64,000 nt of DNA from Aequorivita sp. H23M31. GTDB lineage: Bacteria > Bacteroidota > Bacteroidia > Flavobacteriales > Flavobacteriaceae. The position numbers and the translations under genes are program-made. The DNA is taken from assembly GCF_004022485.1 (NCBI RefSeq), contig NZ_CP034951.1:2852001-2916000 (forward strand). The letters are read 5' to 3'. Positions 62,120 through 64,000 of this stretch are shown here, piece by piece (position 1 is the stretch's first letter; the number at the start of each line of letters is the position of its first letter). The notes beneath the pieces were generated by a model, which had not been told where the DNA came from, searched no databases, and worked only from the letters and a program-made list of their open reading frames with translations.

Positions 62120-64000
62120 TCACTTTATCTCGATCTCATCCACAAAAATCCAAGCTTTTCCACCGTAACCCAAATGTCCTTCAGGTAAATCACCCAAATT
62201 TTTTGCTTGGATCTTAACATACTGAACATCCTTTGATACATCGAATGAAACAGTTTCAATTTCAACTTCTTCCGAAGGTTTTGCAGACTCAATTGCTTGC
62301 GTGGATATTTCAGTGAAATTTTTTCCATCGACAGACGCCCAACAGGTTACTTCAGTAGGATAAAAAATCCACGAACGTTGGTCCTGAAGGAAATTCACTG
62401 TTACCGTTTTCACTTCTTTTTTGGAACCTAAATTTACAGTAGCTTTTAAATCCACATCGTGATAACCTTGCCAAGTTCCGGTTCGGAAATCGTTTGCGCC
62501 GTGAATCCCGTCAATTAATGCATTTGCACCACCGCCATTGTACTGGTTGGCGTATTCGGTTTCCAGTTTTATACTAAGGTTAGGATCTATTTTATAGAAA
62601 TGAGTAGTTATAATCGGACTCTTTTTTTCATCTTTCTGCGCATATGTTTTCAGAACGGCTTCTTCCGAAAGTGTAAATGGTTGATCGTATTTTTTGAATT
62701 CGGAATTATTTAAGGAAAAATAAATTTCCGGATTTCCCTCAGCTACTCCCAATAAAACTTCTGTCTTGTTTTTAAAGGCTACTTCTCCTTTTGAAATAAA
62801 GGGAGCAGTTACAATCAAGTGTTCTTTGATTTCAGTTTTTGGAATCTCGCTGTCTTTGGTTGCCCACTTAGATGGTTGATCGGTCATTGAAAAAACCAAT
62901 TTTCCTCCCTCCATTATTTCGTTGTGGTACAAATAACTTCTGTTTAATGGCTTACCATTTAAGCTAGCGGAAGCGATGTAAATATTTTTATCGGAAATGT
63001 TTTTAGCTATCACCTCGAATTTTTTCCCATCTTCCAGATTGATTACGCTCTTCTCGAATAAGGGAGTTCCTATAATGTATTCATTGCTTGCGGGAGTAAC
63101 AGGATAAAAGCCCATTGCGCTGAAAATATACCAAGCACTCATCTGTCCACAGTCCTCGTTACCGGAAATACCATCGGGTGCATTGTGATATTGGGTGGTC
63201 ATAATTTCATGAATACGTTCCTGGGTTTTTGCAGGTTTGTTGACAAAATTATATAGATATGCCATATGGTGGCTGGGCTCATTTCCATGCGCGTACTGAC
63301 CGATTAATCCAGTAATATCCACTTGTTGGCGTCCAGATGTTTCTGTTTCCGCAGTGAAAAGTTCATCGAGTTGGGTTTCAAATTTCTTTTTTCCGCCCAT
63401 TAGGTTAATTAACCCCGAAAGGTCCTGCGGAGCATAAAAGCTATACTGCCACGAATTGGCTTCGGTGTAATTGAAATTAACTTCATAGGGATCAAAAGGC
63501 GCGAACCAAGTATTTCTGAATCGGCCGCGCATAAACTTAGTTGCTGGGTCGTAAACGTTCTTATAATACTGTGCTCTTTCCGTGTAAAGTTTATAATCCT
63601 CGGTTTTACCCATTGCTTTCGCCATTTCAGCGATTGTCCAATCGTCGTAGGCGTATTCTAAAGTTTTTGAAACCGATTCGCTTTCATCTTCCCCAGGAAT
63701 GAAACCAAATTCCTTATAACTTTTAAGGCCTAATTTATCTTGTGTGGCACTGTGTTTCATAGCTTGGTAGGCCTTATCCACATCGTAACCGCGGATTCCC
63801 TTTAGATAAGCATCAGCTATTACAGGCACGGCGTGATAACCAATCATGCAGCCTGTATAATTGGCTGCCAACGGCCAGATCGGTAGAATTCCACCTTCGT
63901 CGTGCTTTGCCAAGAGAGATTTTATAAATTCATTGGTCCTGTCCTTTTCAATGATTGTATAAAGTGGATGTGCCGCACGGTAGGTATCCCAAAGAGAAAA
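62120..64000 (-). CDS. GH92 alpha-mannosidase (5' part beyond the window)
   Basis: At least 626 residues of a GH92 exo-alpha-mannosidase; the frame is open to the window edge (FSLWDTYRAAHPLY), so the N-terminal part is cut off. Family signatures: HDEGGILPIWPLAANYTGCM, GISGNEDCGQMSAWYIFSAM, FYPVTPASNEYIIG. After the catalytic part there is a chitobiase-like segment and a C-terminal F5/8-type (CBM32-like) carbohydrate-binding domain (TWQGYHDVDLKATVNLG to the end). GH92 enzymes trim alpha-linked mannose from N-glycans. It leads the cluster with glycosylasparaginase and sugar importer. Confidence 0.93.
   Translation of the reverse strand, partial: FSLWDTYRAAHPLYTIIEKDRTNEFIKSLLAKHDEGGILPIWPLAANYTGCMIGYHAVPVIADAYLKGIRGYDVDKAYQAMKHSATQDKLGLKSYKEFGFIPGEDESESVSKTLEYAYDDWTIAEMAKAMGKTEDYKLYTERAQYYKNVYDPATKFMRGRFRNTWFAPFDPYEVNFNYTEANSWQYSFYAPQDLSGLINLMGGKKKFETQLDELFTAETETSGRQQVDITGLIGQYAHGNEPSHHMAYLYNFVNKPAKTQERIHEIMTTQYHNAPDGISGNEDCGQMSAWYIFSAMGFYPVTPASNEYIIGTPLFEKSVINLEDGKKFEVIAKNISDKNIYIASASLNGKPLNRSYLYHNEIMEGGKLVFSMTDQPSKWATKDSEIPKTEIKEHLIVTAPFISKGEVAFKNKTEVLLGVAEGNPEIYFSLNNSEFKKYDQPFTLSEEAVLKTYAQKDEKKSPIITTHFYKIDPNLSIKLETEYANQYNGGGANALIDGIHGANDFRTGTWQGYHDVDLKATVNLGSKKEVKTVTVNFLQDQRSWIFYPTEVTCWASVDGKNFTEISTQAIESAKPSEEVEIETVSFDVSKDVQYVKIQAKNLGDLPEGHLGYGGKAWIFVDEIEIK

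Overview
The window is chromosomal DNA from a marine-type member of the Bacteroidota, most likely Flavobacteriaceae. The evidence is a set of type IX secretion (T9SS) cargo proteins with C-terminal sorting domains, a PorT-like barrel, lipoproteins with acidic surface-export signals after the lipid cysteine, promoters of the TTG-N18/21-TAnnTTTG type, no Shine-Dalgarno leaders, and the flavobacterial gene orders rplM-rpsI-rpsB-tsf and pyrH-frr.

Layout. 1-14.4 kb is mostly housekeeping: a decayed ORF6N-type gene, odhB, a TPR histidine kinase/LuxR regulator pair, an aspartic-protease-like protein, a TatD nuclease, a type I asparaginase, tRNA-Ser(GGA), an exbB-x-exbD-exbD energy-transduction operon with a PorT-family barrel, a PAP2-like membrane protein, rpoN and asnS. 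14.5-19.9 kb holds an MMPL/RND transporter, a DUF5686-type barrel, frr and pyrH. 20-34.1 kb is an accessory island that splits the usual tsf-pyrH neighbourhood. It carries T9SS peptidases (M23, a broken S8, M43), small T9SS proteins, an AAA ATPase and a lipoprotein-borne polymorphic-toxin-like gene, followed by lipoprotein (putative immunity) genes and an orphan toxin cassette. The island is built from repeated blocks: two decayed copies of the 3' end of tsf lie inside it, about 530-bp direct repeats flank the toxin module, and two protease genes are preceded by 8-bp tandem repeats between a promoter-proximal ATG and the signal peptide.

34.1-40.9 kb returns to core genes (tsf, rpsB, rpsI, rplM, pyruvate carboxylase). 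41-48.8 kb holds an unknown protein with a weak kinase-like motif, a surface lipocalin-like lipoprotein, two tandem FecR-domain proteins tightly linked to a CHASE2-TIR membrane protein (a candidate envelope-sensing/NAD-consuming system), and a TlpA-like lipoprotein. 48.9-58.7 kb holds polA, whose proofreading motif has Gln in place of the usual Glu, and a cyanophycin locus: isoaspartyl peptidase, cyanophycinase and cyanophycin synthetase. 58.9-64 kb has a PIN-domain toxin-antitoxin pair and a probable N-glycan use cluster: FucP-type sugar transporter, Tat-exported glycosylasparaginase and a GH92 mannosidase that runs off the right edge.

The three candidates I consider most worth attention are the FecR-FecR-CHASE2-TIR locus, the toxin/immunity array with its recombinogenic flanks, and the 8-bp repeats that look able to switch two secreted proteases by frame. 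All functional statements rest on reading the translated sequence; no database search was run.
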